This document shows positions 11,341-22,016 of a stretch of DNA of 64,000 bases, one piece after another. Below the pieces are notes generated by a model. It made no database searches. It saw nothing but the letters and a program-made list of their open reading frames with translations, and was not told the DNA's origin. Position 1 is the first letter of the stretch; every line of letters begins with the position of its first letter. The position numbers and the translations under genes are program-made. The stretch is from Lathyrus oleraceus (taxonomy: Eukaryota; Streptophyta; Magnoliopsida; Fabales; Fabaceae), in the NCBI RefSeq assembly GCF_024323335.1, contig NC_066582.1:185226973-185290972 (forward strand), given 5' to 3'.

Positions 11341-11432
11341 GACCTATGGTCGACTGCTCGCGCGTAAACTCAGTTTTCTGAGTTATTTCCACTGTTTGAA
11401 ATTCTGTTATGTTTGATTGGTTTTGTCAGTTA

Positions 11433-11441
11433 CTATATATA
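11433..11441 (+). promoter_or_regulatory. TATA box of solo LTR
   Basis: CTATATATA lies downstream of the tandem repeats and about 560 bp from the LTR 5' end. Confidence 0.6.
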
Positions 11442-12685
11442 CAAGTCAAAACACTTGTATCAACTAACATTTGCTAATTGAGTTCAAGTGTTCAAGGAAA
11501 CAAGAAAGTGTGAAAAAGGTGTCCAAGACTCATCATCTTCATCTTCAACATTTCACAACTCATCATCAACAAACAATTACTTTTGATGTGGTTCGTGATC
11601 GAGCAAAGGTGATAAGGTTCGAAGCTGTGATCGAAGAATCCAGTTCGGGTTGAATCTTGTGGCAGGTTCTTTCTTGAATAAAACCATTAGGGTTTTGTCT
11701 TCCAATACGGGTTTGTGTTTGGGGGTTTTTTGGACGAATCGTTCTTCAATATTCAGCCGAGCGAAGGTGATTGAGAAGAGGAAGTCTTCATCAGTCTAGT
11801 AGCGGATTCGGTGGCATTGAAGTGAAGGATTCGGGTTCGACTCGTTGTGTTTGAGATCAGTCGGGCCGAGGGTTTGAAGAATGGAATATTCTTCAACAAA
11901 GGGGCTGGAATCGGAGGTCTAGCATCAACGATCGAAGGTCTTGATTCATCTTGAATCAAGGAGCAAGGATAGGAAGCATCATTCAACACATTGGAAGTTC
12001 TGTTGTTTACATGCTTTGCAATCCTTGTATAAACGAATAAATTTCACAGGTGATATCTAATTAATCATCTCAATTCTATTTTTAGAATTGAGGGCAGACG
12101 TACCCCGAAGCGAGGACGACGGGGGAACTGCCTCATCAAATCTCTGTCTTCTTTAATTTTCTGCATAATCTGATTTTTAGCTTAAAAATTAAGTGATTTT
12201 AGTTTAAGCAATTTTACCAAACGTTGATATAAGTTGAGTAAGAGATTAAAACTGTTGTTTGAATACAAAGTACAATAGTGTATTGTACTAGATAAATTTG
12301 AATTACATACTCAACTCAAATATCTCTTGGAGTGTATGCACACCAAGTGTTTGTAAATTTGCATAAGCCAAAGTTGTCTTAAGTTTACATTCAGTTTTAT
12401 CTGGTATTTTGGATCATTGGAACTAGGCTTGCTAGTTAGTGAAATATATCAATTGAGTGTGCAAATTGTGTAGTAATTTGTATTTCATTTTATCTCAAAT
12501 CCATTAGCTTAACGCATATCCGGTTTTCCAATAACGGTTCGTTTTAGACTAAAATTTTCCTCGGCTGCTTCCGCATTTAAAACAAATTTTCAAAACCAAT
12601 TTTATTTCAAATTGGTAGCGCCGACTCAAGTTTTTAATTGGGATCTATTCAACCCCCCCTTCTAGATCTGTGCCATAGTCTAACA

Positions 12686-12690
12686 GTGGT
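12686..12690 (+). repeat. Target-site duplication GTGGT (right copy)
   Basis: Identical to 10869-10873, immediately after the CA terminus of the solo LTR. Confidence 0.9.
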
Positions 12691-14034
12691 GTCATGTCTG
12701 AGCTTCTGATGTGACATCTTTGTCTGTTTTCCAATCTGACATTCTCCACAAATTCTTCCTTCATCAATCTTCAAGTTGGGAATTCCTCTAATAGCTTCAA
12801 CAGATATAATCCTCTTCATACCTTTAAGATGCAGATGGCCCAATCTTTGATGCCATATCTTCACTTCTTCTTCTTTAGCTAGAGTACACATTGAAGAACA
12901 ACCATTTTCTTGAGAACTCCACATGTAGCAGTTGTCCTTAGACCTGACTCCTTTCATGATCACTTCATTTTATTTATTAGTAATCAGACATTCAGTTTTA
13001 GTGAAGTTTACATTTAGGCCTTGGTCACACAGTTGACTGATGCTTATTAGGTTTGCAGTCAGTCCCTTAACAGGTAGGACATTGTCAAGATTAGGAACTC
13101 CATGGCAGTTAAGCTTACCAATTCCCTTGATTTCACCCTTTGCTCCATCACCAAAGGTTACATAGCTGGTGGCATGAGGATGAAGGCTAGTTAGCAGGTT
13201 TTTGTTTCCAGTCATGTGTCTGGAGCACCCACTGTCAAAATACCAGTCCTCTTTGGCTGAAACTCTGAAGGAAGTGTGAGCTATCAGGTTTGTAACACCA
13301 GTCCTAGGAACCCATTGTTTTCTGTTGACAGGTATGTGATGTTTGGGTCTAGGTTGATGATGAGAAATACTAGGATAGCCATACAACTTACAGCATAATG
13401 GTTTTATGTGGCCAAATTTTCCACAGTAATGACATCTCCATCTTTTGTGTTTCCTTTTCTGCTGGCTTCCTTTATGATGTTGTGACATATGATGTGACAT
13501 CTCTGGTTTGCTACCAGTATGACTGCACTTAGGTTTGGATTTAGGTTTGCTACAAGTGTGACTGCAATCGGGTTTAGATTCATTGAACCCAATGCCAGAT
13601 TTGTCTCCTGTCATTTGTCCAGTCTGGAGAATTTTGTCTAAGGTGTCAAATCCATTGTTTAGCAACCTGACATACTTTGTCATCTCATCTAGTTTGGAAT
13701 TTAGAAACACTGCTTTAGTTTTTAGCTTAGAGATGGTTTCCAAGTGTTCTACCTTCTCATTCTCCAGTTGTGTTATCACCTTCTTCTGGCTTTCAACTTG
13801 TTAACACACTTCTGCACTTCTGTGACACAACTTTCTGTAGGTAGTGGCCAACTCTTCAAAGGTTACTTCATCATCACTTGAGTCTTCATCAGAACCCCAT
13901 CTTCTAGTCAGGGCAATCACAAGATTTGTAGTCTCTTCTATTTCACTTTCATCAGACCAAGTGGCAGCAAGACTCCTCTTCTGTTTCTTGAGGTAGGTTC
14001 CACATTCAGTTCTAATGTGTCCATACCTATCACA
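12691..14034 (-). pseudogene. SIRE-type gag (3' part), protease and gag-pre-integrase
   Basis: From high to low coordinate on the minus strand. First is the second half of a zinc knuckle (CDRYGHIRTEC, about 14032-14000), where the element is broken. An acidic stretch and a coiled-coil-like segment follow (VEHLETISKLKTKAVFLNSKLDEM region, about 13770-13650). A complete CCHC knuckle (CHYCGKFGHIKPLC) lies near 13440. The aspartic protease motif DSGCSRHMTG lies near 13230, and the gag-pre-integrase segment (IWHQRLGHL...CGECQIGKQ) at 12860-12700. Two in-frame stops, at 13801-13803 and 12970-12972, interrupt one continuous frame. The frame continues into the integrase at 10868 once the solo LTR is discounted. 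Confidence 0.85.
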
Positions 14035-14563
14035 ACTTTTGGGACGCATGAGAGATAATATATGCATAAGATGATGAAATTTGAAGTATCCCTTGAAATG
14101 TTTGATCAATTGGTGAAAAAGCTTGTTGAAGAAGTTACACAAGATAACTAGATGAACTAGGGTTTCCAAGAAAAACCAATTCCAAACTCTTGAAGAATTC
14201 TTGATCAAAATAACATACAAAGATCATGGGGACTCATATATGATGCCTGGAGCCATTGTGGATCATTTCTTGGTTGAGTTCTTAGTAAAGAGGGTCTTAA
14301 ACCCTAGATGTGTGCTTGATAGATCAAAGATGATAAAGTGGCCTACCTACAAAAGAGTTAGACAAATGCAAAGACATATTTTTGGTATTTTGGTTAGTAA
14401 ATGATAAAATACAAAGTATTATACAATCACATAGTGCTTGGTGATCTCTCCCAATACAAACCCAATGAATTAGGAGGGAAGGAGGATGCCAAGGTATGAT
14501 CCCAATGCTAATGCAATGATGAGATAGCATAAGGTATCTTAGGGTAAAAATTGGGGTCTTACA
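14035..14563 (-). mobile_element. 3' LTR of Ogre copy A, truncated
   Basis: The terminus TGTAAGACCCC lies at 14563 on the minus strand, directly preceded by the Ogre polypurine tract, so this is the 5' end of a 3' LTR. It is colinear with 37160-37683 of LTR E. It breaks at about 14035 against SIRE gag, in the shared-looking words 'acttttgggac'. The remaining 4.2 kb of LTR is absent. Confidence 0.85.
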
Positions 14564-14577
14564 GCTGCCCCTATTTA
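14564..14577 (-). other. Polypurine tract of Ogre copy A
   Basis: Minus strand TAAATAGGGGCAGC abuts the LTR start. The identical tract lies at 44602-44615 in copy C. It is the expected plus-strand DNA primer. Confidence 0.75.
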
Positions 14578-17405
14578 AGGACATTCTAACTGAGGAAGTG
14601 AAGGTTAAAATCTTCGTATTGACTTAGTAGAATGGGCTTAAATAAAAACATATAGAAAAAAAATTGGTCCCTAAGAGACCTCATGATGCATATGATATGA
14701 AATGCTAAAAATAAACTTTGTGGGGAAAATTTTTCCACATAGGAAAAGAGTCCGGAGAGACTGAATGTCCGCAGGAGCATAATGCATTCCTCATGGAAAA
14801 CTCACTAGGGAGACCGAGACTCTTGAGGGACAAAAGATTGTGTGTTGGCCAGACTACGACTTAAAATTGTTGGGTGGACACGAGAGATTCCACGAAAATG
14901 GAAAGACTCAGCCGGGGAGAAAAGGACATCTGTAGGGGAAACGAATAAATCAGAACAAAGCTAAAATACTCGAACCATGCAAGAAAAGTGATTCCTCTAA
15001 GGAAATGCGCGCTCAACTCAAATGGGGACGAAAAGATCTTCAAACACATGAGGAGCAGAAAAAAGTGTTACCCACTACCGGTTACTGGGTAAAGAGATAA
15101 CATCAATATGACATGGAGGACATCCCTTACCGGTTAAGGTAAACATATCAAGGATGACTCACTGAGGGCCGCCCGGAGGTGTATTCATTACCGGCTACTC
15201 GGTAAGAATAGCCTTGCTGGAGAAAAGATGAAAATAGGATTTACAACTACCGGTTATTGGGCAGAAGACCAAAGAGGAGAGAATATCCGTCACTAGTTAA
15301 AGTGAACATATCAAGGATAGACTCAAAGGAAAGAAAATCCGTCACCGGTTAAGATGAACATATCAAGGATAGACTTGCATGGGGATGTTAAGGAGGATAC
15401 CCGTCATCGGTTAGGATGAACATATCAAGGATAAAACACCTGAACAAAAAGGGTAGGAATTACATCTATCGAATGCTGGATAGAATACCATCAATGAGAA
15501 TATTCGTCACCGGTTAGGATGAACATATCAAGGATAGACTCCGAGGGGGGAGAATAGGGATTACATCTATTAATTACTGGATATAATACCATCAAAGAGA
15601 ATATCCGTCATCAGTTAGGATGAAAATATCAAGGGTAAACTCTACAAGGGGAGAAAAAGCAGGATTTACAACTACCAGTTACTAGGCAGAAGACCGGAAA
15701 GAGAAGGAAACCCATCATCAGTTAGGATGAACATATCAAGGATTAACTCTCTAGGAAACAAATAGGGATTACAACTACCTTTTTACTGGGTAGAATACCA
15801 AAGGTGAGAATATTCGTCATCGGTTAGGATGAACATATCAAGGATATACTTCCTGGGGAGACGTGAAAACGAATCCGCTGGGGAGAAAAAAGGTTACTTT
15901 TGCCAGGTATTGGGAGAGAAGTAACAAACTGCAAACTAAGAAGAATACTACCTGCTACTGGGTAATAGACTCTTAGGGGACCAAAAATATCTATCTAGGT
16001 AAGATCTAGAAAGAAACGGTCAATCAAGACTTAACCCAATGAGTATATAAATCAAGGGGAGTGATTCCATCTAGATAATCAACTAGGGAGGAAATTGAAA
16101 TAATAATCATCCACGAGGAAACAACTCTTTGGGGAAAGGAGAAAGGTTAAAGTCTTTCTGCTTAAGGGGATGGCACTCTACAATTGAAGGAGGATAGACA
16201 CACCTATCTTGGATGGGGATAAAGTACCACCATAACAGAGAATAAGAATTACAAGAATCTCAAAGTGTAATGATGTGATAATGAAATTATATGAGTGTAT
16301 ATGTATATGTATATGTATATATGATGGTTATGCTGACAACAATCTCAAAGGATACAAAAATGTCGCAAATTTGAATCATCGATACAATTCTCGGCCCATC
16401 CACCAAAGTGGGACACAACTGCTAGAGAAAAGAGAGATCAACATCCCAAAGGCTCGATCCTAGATGGGGAAGAAGATAGGAGATCTGCTAAGGAAACTGC
16501 TACTAACTCGGTTGGGAATTTTAGGTCAACACCATATCAAATGGGAGACAACCCAGCAGGGGGATCAAACACAAATAGTTGCTTAGAAACCAGGAGAGAA
16601 TTCTGATTGGGAGCAAATCTGACGGTGACTTGCGGGGAAACCAAAGTTCTGCCAGAAATGATGCAAACTGCTATAATGAAATTCCCGCACTCGGCTGGGG
16701 AACAACCACAAATCAGTTGGAGACAACAGAGAATTAACAGATGGGGAAATCAATAAACACCGGGTGCTAAACATGCTGTCGGGGATGAAAGAGGAATCAC
16801 TCCTTTCAGACCACTGTTGATATTCCTTTTAAATGAAATTGATTGCTTAAAATTAATGCTTTTATATGCTTAAGTAAACATGATTTTAATTAAAAATTTA
16901 ATTTAAAAAATGATCATAATAAAATTTAAAACTATTTGGCTGAATTAGATAAGAGTAGAAATAATTGGATAAAAGCTCAAATTTATTTAAATAGAATTAT
17001 AGTCTGTAAATGACAAGACTCCATAGATCTTTACAAAAGTTGAAAAACTCATAATTTACATGCAAAAGGGATGCATTGAATACAATGGTCACTAATCCTT
17101 CTATCAACTTTTGACGTCCACTATGCTCTTGGCGACGATTAGAGATGATGAACCAGAACTGACCGACTTGCTTAAGAATGTCTTCAAAACTGAAGATCAG
17201 CAGGATGCAGTTACTTTCCATAATCCCTAATTTTTGCACAAGGTTCCCCAAGGTGGGGTACTCAATTTATCGGGATAATTCTTTCGGTTTTATGTCTCTA
17301 ACTTTTTCCTGGACCGCCCTTTCGGGTTTTCAATCCACCGAGATGCTCATTTTTGCCTAAGCCGCCCTTTCGGGTTTTCAACATAGCGAGTTGTTCTTTT
17401 CTTTT
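14578..17405 (-). other. 3' noncoding region of Ogre copy A
   Basis: 2.8 kb between the integrase end and the polypurine tract, without coding potential. It contains the tandem array at 15070-15870 and a short TATATG microsatellite near 16297-16320. It also has repeated phrases such as 'gaaaacccgaaagggcgg' just after integrase (17290-17400), conserved in copy F (38800-38870). Long variable 3' noncoding regions are a known property of Ogre. Confidence 0.75.
15070..15870 (-). repeat. Tandem array in Ogre A 3' region (period about 100-107 bp)
   Basis: The word 'aacatatcaaggat', or a close variant, recurs at about 15142, 15305, 15357, 15419, 15522, 15623, 15730 and 15832. Spacings are 163, 52, 62, 103, 101, 107 and 102. 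Each full unit also holds 'accggttactgggtagaa', so it looks like a dimer of two related half-units. The homologous array in copy C has fewer units. Confidence 0.85.
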
Positions 17406-20400
17406 TTAGGCGAAGTATTTCTTGATTGTATCTGCGTTCATAGGACGAGTGAACTCTTCACCATCCACAGTTGTAAGAATCAAAGCACCGCCTGAAAATG
17501 CTCTTTTAACAACATATGGGCCTTCATAATTAGGAGTCACTTTTCCCCTAGAATATGGTTTGAAAGATAAAATCTTCTTGAGCACAAGGTCACCTTCTCT
17601 AAACACACGAGGTCTGACCTTCTTGTCAAAAGCTTTCTTCATTCTCTGTTGGTATAACTGACCATGACACATGGCCGTCAACCTCTTCTCTTTAATCAAA
17701 TTCAGTTGATCATACCTGATTTGACACCATTCAGCTTCAGTCAACTTGGCTTCCATGAGCACACGCAATGATGAGACCTCAACCTCTACCGGGAGCACAA
17801 CTTCCATACCATAAACAAGTGAGAAAGGGGTTTCCCCTGTTGAAGTGCAGATGGATGTACGATACCCGTGCAAAGCAAATGGGAGCATCTAATGCCAATC
17901 CTTATACGTTACAACCATCTTCTGAATGATCTTCTTGATGTTCTTATTTGCAGCTTCAACAACCCCATTCATCTTAGGTCTGTAGGGAGAAGAATTATGA
18001 TGTGCAATCTTGAAGTCCTTACAAAGAGCTTCCATCATATTGTTGTTCAAGTTTGATCCATTATCAGTAATGATCTTATTGGGCACACCATAACGGCATA
18101 TGATCTGATTCTTGATAAACCTTACAACAACTTTCTTGGTTACATTCACATATGATGCCGCTTCGACCCATTTTATGAAGTAGTCAATAGCCACCAAAAT
18201 GAAATGATGTCTATTCGACGCTTTGGGCTCAATCATGCCAATCATGTCAATTCCCCGCATGGATAAGGGCCATGGGGAAGAAATGACGTCCAACAGTGTC
18301 GGAGGAACATGAATCTTATTTGCATAAATTTGACACTTATGGTATTTCTTCACAAACTTGCAATAGTCAGATTCCATTGTCAGCCAATAGTAACCTACTC
18401 GCAACATCCTCTTCACCATTGCATGTCCATTAGAATGAGTACCAAAGGAACCTTCACGGACTTCAGTCATCAACAGGTCTGCTTCGTGTCTATCCACGCA
18501 TCTGAGAAAAACCATATCTAAATTTCTCTTATATAGCACATCCCGATTCAGGTAAACATTTTCGGCTAATCTTCTCAAAGTCTTCTTATCTTTCAAAGAT
18601 GCCCCAAACGGGTAAATCTGACTTTGAAGGAAACACTTGATGTTGTAATACCACGGCTTCTCATCTTTGATTTCTTCAACAATAAATACATGAGTTAGCC
18701 TATCAAGACGCATCACAATCAAGTTGGGAACCTCATTCCAATATTTCACTATAATCATTGAAGCCAACGTTGCAAGGGCATCTGCCATCCGGTTTTCATC
18801 TCGAGGGATATGATGAAACTCAACCTTTGTAAAGAAAGTTGAAATCCTTCTCACATAACCTCTATATGGTATCAAACCTGGTTGATTCGTCTCCCACTCT
18901 CCTTTGATTTGATTCACAACCAAAGCAGAATCTCCATAGACGTCCAAATGCTTGGTTCTGTTATCAATGGCCTCTTCAAGCCCCATAATGCAAGCTTCAT
19001 ACTCAGTCATATTATTTGTACACTTGAAGGTCAATCTAGCTGTAAATGGAAAATGCGTGCCTTGATGAGTAATAACTATTGCCCCAATGTCATTACCATA
19101 TTGGTTAACAGCTCCATCAAATACCGTGCCCCAACGGGAACCAGGCTCTGGCCCTTCTTCAAGCAATGGTTCATCACAATCTTTTATTTTCAAGTACAAG
19201 ACCTCTTCATCAGGAAAGTTATACTGAACTGACTGATAATATTCAATTGGTTGGTGAGCCAAACGGTCAGCCAAGACACTACCTTTGATTGCTTTCTGAG
19301 ATTGGTATTCAATATCATACTCTGATAACAACATCTGCCAACGGGCAATCCTCCCAGTTAAAGCAGGCTTCTCAAAAATATACATGATTGGATCCATTTT
19401 GGATATCAACCAAGTGGTATGATTCATCATATATTAACGCAGACACTTAGCAACCCAAGCCAATACGCAACAAGTCTTCTCAAGCATAGAATACCGAGTC
19501 TCACTGTCGGTGAATTTCTTACTGAGGTAGTAGATAGCATATTCTTTCTTCCCAACCTCATCTTGTTGAGCAAGAACACAACCCATACTATCTTCAAGCA
19601 CAGTCAAATACATGATCAACGGTCTTCCTTCCACAGGAGGAGACAGAATCAGAGGTTTAAGCAGATATTACTTGATACTATCAAAAGCTTTTTAGCAGTC
19701 TCCGGTCCAATCACAAGACTGATCTTTCCGAAGAAGCTTGAATATAGGCGCATATGTGGCAGTCATGTGTGAAATGAATCTTGAGATATAATTCAAGCGG
19801 CCAAGAAAACCTCTGACTTGCTTCTCATTTTTGGGCGCAAGCATCTCTTGTATTGTTTTGACCTTGGCGGGATCAACTTCAATACCCTTCTCGCTGACAA
19901 TAAAGCCTAACAACTTACTAGAATGAACACCAAAAGTACACTTATTGGGATTCTAGCGGAGTTTATACTTCCTCAAACGCTGGAATAGCTTTAAAAAATG
20001 CTCAACATGTTCCTCTTCATTAATAGATTTAGCAATCATATCATCAACATAGACTTTGATTTCTTTATGCATCATATCATAAAAAAAAGTAGTCATTGCT
20101 CTTTGGTAAGTTGCCCCAGCATTCTTTAAACCAAAAGGCATCACTCTATAACAGAATATTCCCCAAGGTGTAATGAACGTAGTCTTCTCCATATCTTCGG
20201 GTGCCATTTTAATCTGATTATATCTGGAAAATCCATCCATAAACGAAAAGACTTTGAATTTAGATGTGTTGTCTACCAACATATCAATGTGCAACAGAGG
20301 GATATCATCTTTCGGACTAGCTTTATTCAAATATCTATAATCAACACACATATGGACTTTTCCGTCCTTCTTCGGAACAGGCACAATATTGACCACCCAC

Positions 20401-20868
20401 TACGGATACTCAACGGTCATAAGGAAACCAGCATCAATCTACTTTTGCACTTCTTCTTTGATCTTCACTGCCATATTAGGATGAGTCCTCCTCAACTTCT
20501 GCTTGATTGGCGGGCATTCTGGCTTCAACGGCAATCTATGCTCCACAATCTTAGAATCCAACGCAGACATGTCCTGGTAGGACCAAGCAAACACATCTGA
20601 ATATTCTCGGAGAAGATCAATCAACCCCTTCTTAACCTCTAGACACAGTTGAGACCCAATCTTGACTTTCTTCACATCATCCTTGAAATCCAAGTTGACT
20701 AACTCAATCTTCTCTTCGAACGGCTGAATGGATTTTTCCTCGTGCTCAAGTAGACGAGTCAATTCAACAAACACTTCTTCATCACTTCTCTCCTCGGCCT
20801 CAAACACAGGGGATTCAAATTTTGGAGAAGGATAAGGATAATTGTATTCAATGGGGTTAAAAACCAAC
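17406..20868 (-). pseudogene. Ogre copy A pol: RT, RNase H, archaeal-type RNase H, integrase
   Basis: One reading frame on the minus strand of about 1150 codons, downstream of the intron acceptor. Order: acidic pre-RT region; RT (about 20400-19650) with intact YVDD near 20050; RNase H; archaeal-type RNase H with FDGA near 19118, EYEAC, YGDSALV and DENRMADAL; integrase with GIDMIG, TDNGSN and NGVVEA (D, D, E); and a C-terminal tail to 17406. There are no frameshifts, but seven in-frame stops lie at about 20439, 20400, 19953, 19692, 19668, 19431 and 17889. Several are CAA/CAG to TAA/TAG. One zinc-finger cysteine of integrase is replaced (VKKYHKC against VKKCHKC in copies C and F). Inactive. Confidence 0.9.
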
Positions 20869-21123
20869 CTGCATAATGATTTGATATTTTGATGTTAGAG
20901 AAGTGAATTATGACCAAATATTATGCAGATGGACAATTATATTATTTATTTATGTCTTTTGTGATTACCATTTTCAGAATAAAACAAAAAGTAAAAATAA
21001 AACATCATAGATATGGATGAATAGAATTGTATTTTATTGATGATCAAATTTGAAAATGTCCAAACAATGTTCATTTCTCCCTTAGGCATAGGAGAAGGAT
21101 TTTCAAAAAAAAAAAGCAATTAC
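20869..21123 (-). other. Ogre intron, copy A (255 bp)
   Basis: The minus-strand GT donor at 21123-21122 follows the codon split TCTAA|GT, and the AG acceptor ends at 20869 (ATTATGCAG|GTTGG). Its ends align with the introns of copies B and C. Joining the exons keeps the protease-linker frame in phase with the pre-RT frame. Confidence 0.8.
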
Positions 21124-21335
21124 TTAGATCGATGCATAATAACAGGAATGTCAACAGCAGTCCAATTGTTGCAAGCTTTTCCATGTGTCACAAAATTGGT
21201 GCAGTCTTCATCTTAATCACCCTTTAGCACCACAGCTAAGTGTTGTTCATTACCATGAATGAACCCTCCGCTACGGAAACTGGGTTGCGCATCTTCATCT
21301 CTAGCCACAGATGAACCTTCTTGGAAACCCAAACT
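21124..21335 (-). pseudogene. Ogre copy A, end of gag-pro exon
   Basis: About 70 codons of the protease-RT linker, recognisable by QPSFRSGGFIHGNEQH and NFVTHGKACNNW and matching copies B and C. One in-frame stop falls in the acidic stretch. It breaks at about 21335, where the sequence flips to plus-strand ORF1 of copy B. Gag and protease of A are missing. Confidence 0.75.
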
Positions 21336-21830
21336 TGCATAGGAAAGGAAGATCCGAGCTTGGTCCGCGCAATTGTGTAGCTTTGGAGGCTTACACTCTT
21401 TGGGTGAAGAAGAGAGCTTTGGAGTTGAAGATGCCTTATCCTTGTGAAAGACCTATGTCTATGGTTGTGGTTGAGCCATTAACTCTCCCTAACCAAGATG
21501 TAGAGGAGTTGGAAGACACGCTCATCAAGATAAAGCAAGAGAATGACGTATGGGAAGAGCGTTTTCGTGCTTTGAGCAAGAAGCATGAGGAGTTGCCGTT
21601 GGAGTCTAAGGACAAAGATTCACTTATTGAGATACTTGAGACCGAGTAACAAAGAGATAGAGAGAGCCAGAGGTTTCATCTTCTAGCATGCCTCAGCCTT
21701 CCGTTGCTTGGAAGAAGATTATTGACCAGCTTGTCCTCAAGAAGACTCAGATGAAGGCTTCTTTTGAGATCGAGATTCGTCATATTCCAAGGAAGTACGC
21801 TCCTTTTCTCTTGTATTTTTCGTTTGGTTT
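21336..21830 (+). pseudogene. Ogre copy B, ORF1 C-terminal part
   Basis: Plus-strand fragment starting at HRKGRSELGPRNC and continuing through VEELEDTLIKIKQENDVWEERF, a predicted coiled coil. It corresponds to the last third of Ogre ORF1, as in copies C (53237-53933) and E (30596-32107). A TAG/TAA-type stop at 21647-21649 interrupts it. Homology resumes (SSSMPQPSVAWKKIIDQL) and fades after RKYAPF near 21800. The role of ORF1 is unknown in the family. Confidence 0.75.
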
Positions 21831-22016
21831 CTGAAATTGTACTCAATATAATTCTTCCAATTATATAAATGAAAAAGAGATTTTCTAGTCATATAAAATT
21901 ATTTCAATTGTTGATATATATGTTTGCAAATAATATAGTAAGTTCCTTAAAAATAATAAATAATCAAGCATTGCATTTCATCCATCATATGCATAAACAA
22001 GTTTCTCTTTCGCCAG

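Larger units (their letters stand above)
10874..12685 (+). mobile_element. Solo LTR (1812 bp) of another LTR retrotransposon
   Basis: It starts TGTAAGG, ends CTAACA, and has a perfect 5-bp target duplication GTGGT. No internal retroelement coding is present, so it is a solo LTR left by intra-element recombination or a very short non-autonomous unit. The plus orientation is inferred from the TATA at 11433 and a transcribed-looking leader after it (11480-11700). U3 carries a threefold 84-bp tandem repeat. The 3' part contains 'ggtagcgccgactcaag' and 'ttcaacccccccttctag', wording common in legume copia LTR ends. The family is not identified. The open frame at 11471-11653 is short and not supported as a gene. 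Confidence 0.85.
4787..14034 (-). mobile_element. SIRE/Maximus-type Ty1/copia retrotransposon, 5' truncated
   Basis: Read on the minus strand: partial gag with zinc knuckles, protease, integrase, RT, RNase H, a stop codon, an envelope-like ORF, a polypurine tract and a 958-bp 3' LTR. This order, with an extra ORF between pol and the 3' LTR, defines the SIRE lineage of plant copia elements. The 5' LTR and most of gag are missing: the sequence breaks inside the first zinc knuckle at about 14034 and continues as Ogre LTR. A solo LTR of another element interrupts it at 10874-12685. Discounting that insert, about 7.4 kb of SIRE sequence remains. Confidence 0.9.

Noticed and set aside
11471..12685. 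Possible host gene first exon after the TATA at 11433
   Set aside because: The leader-like sequence lies wholly inside the TG...CA unit bounded by target duplications, so it is LTR sequence.
16290..16325. TATATG short tandem run
   Set aside because: A small microsatellite in Ogre noncoding DNA; no function inferred.
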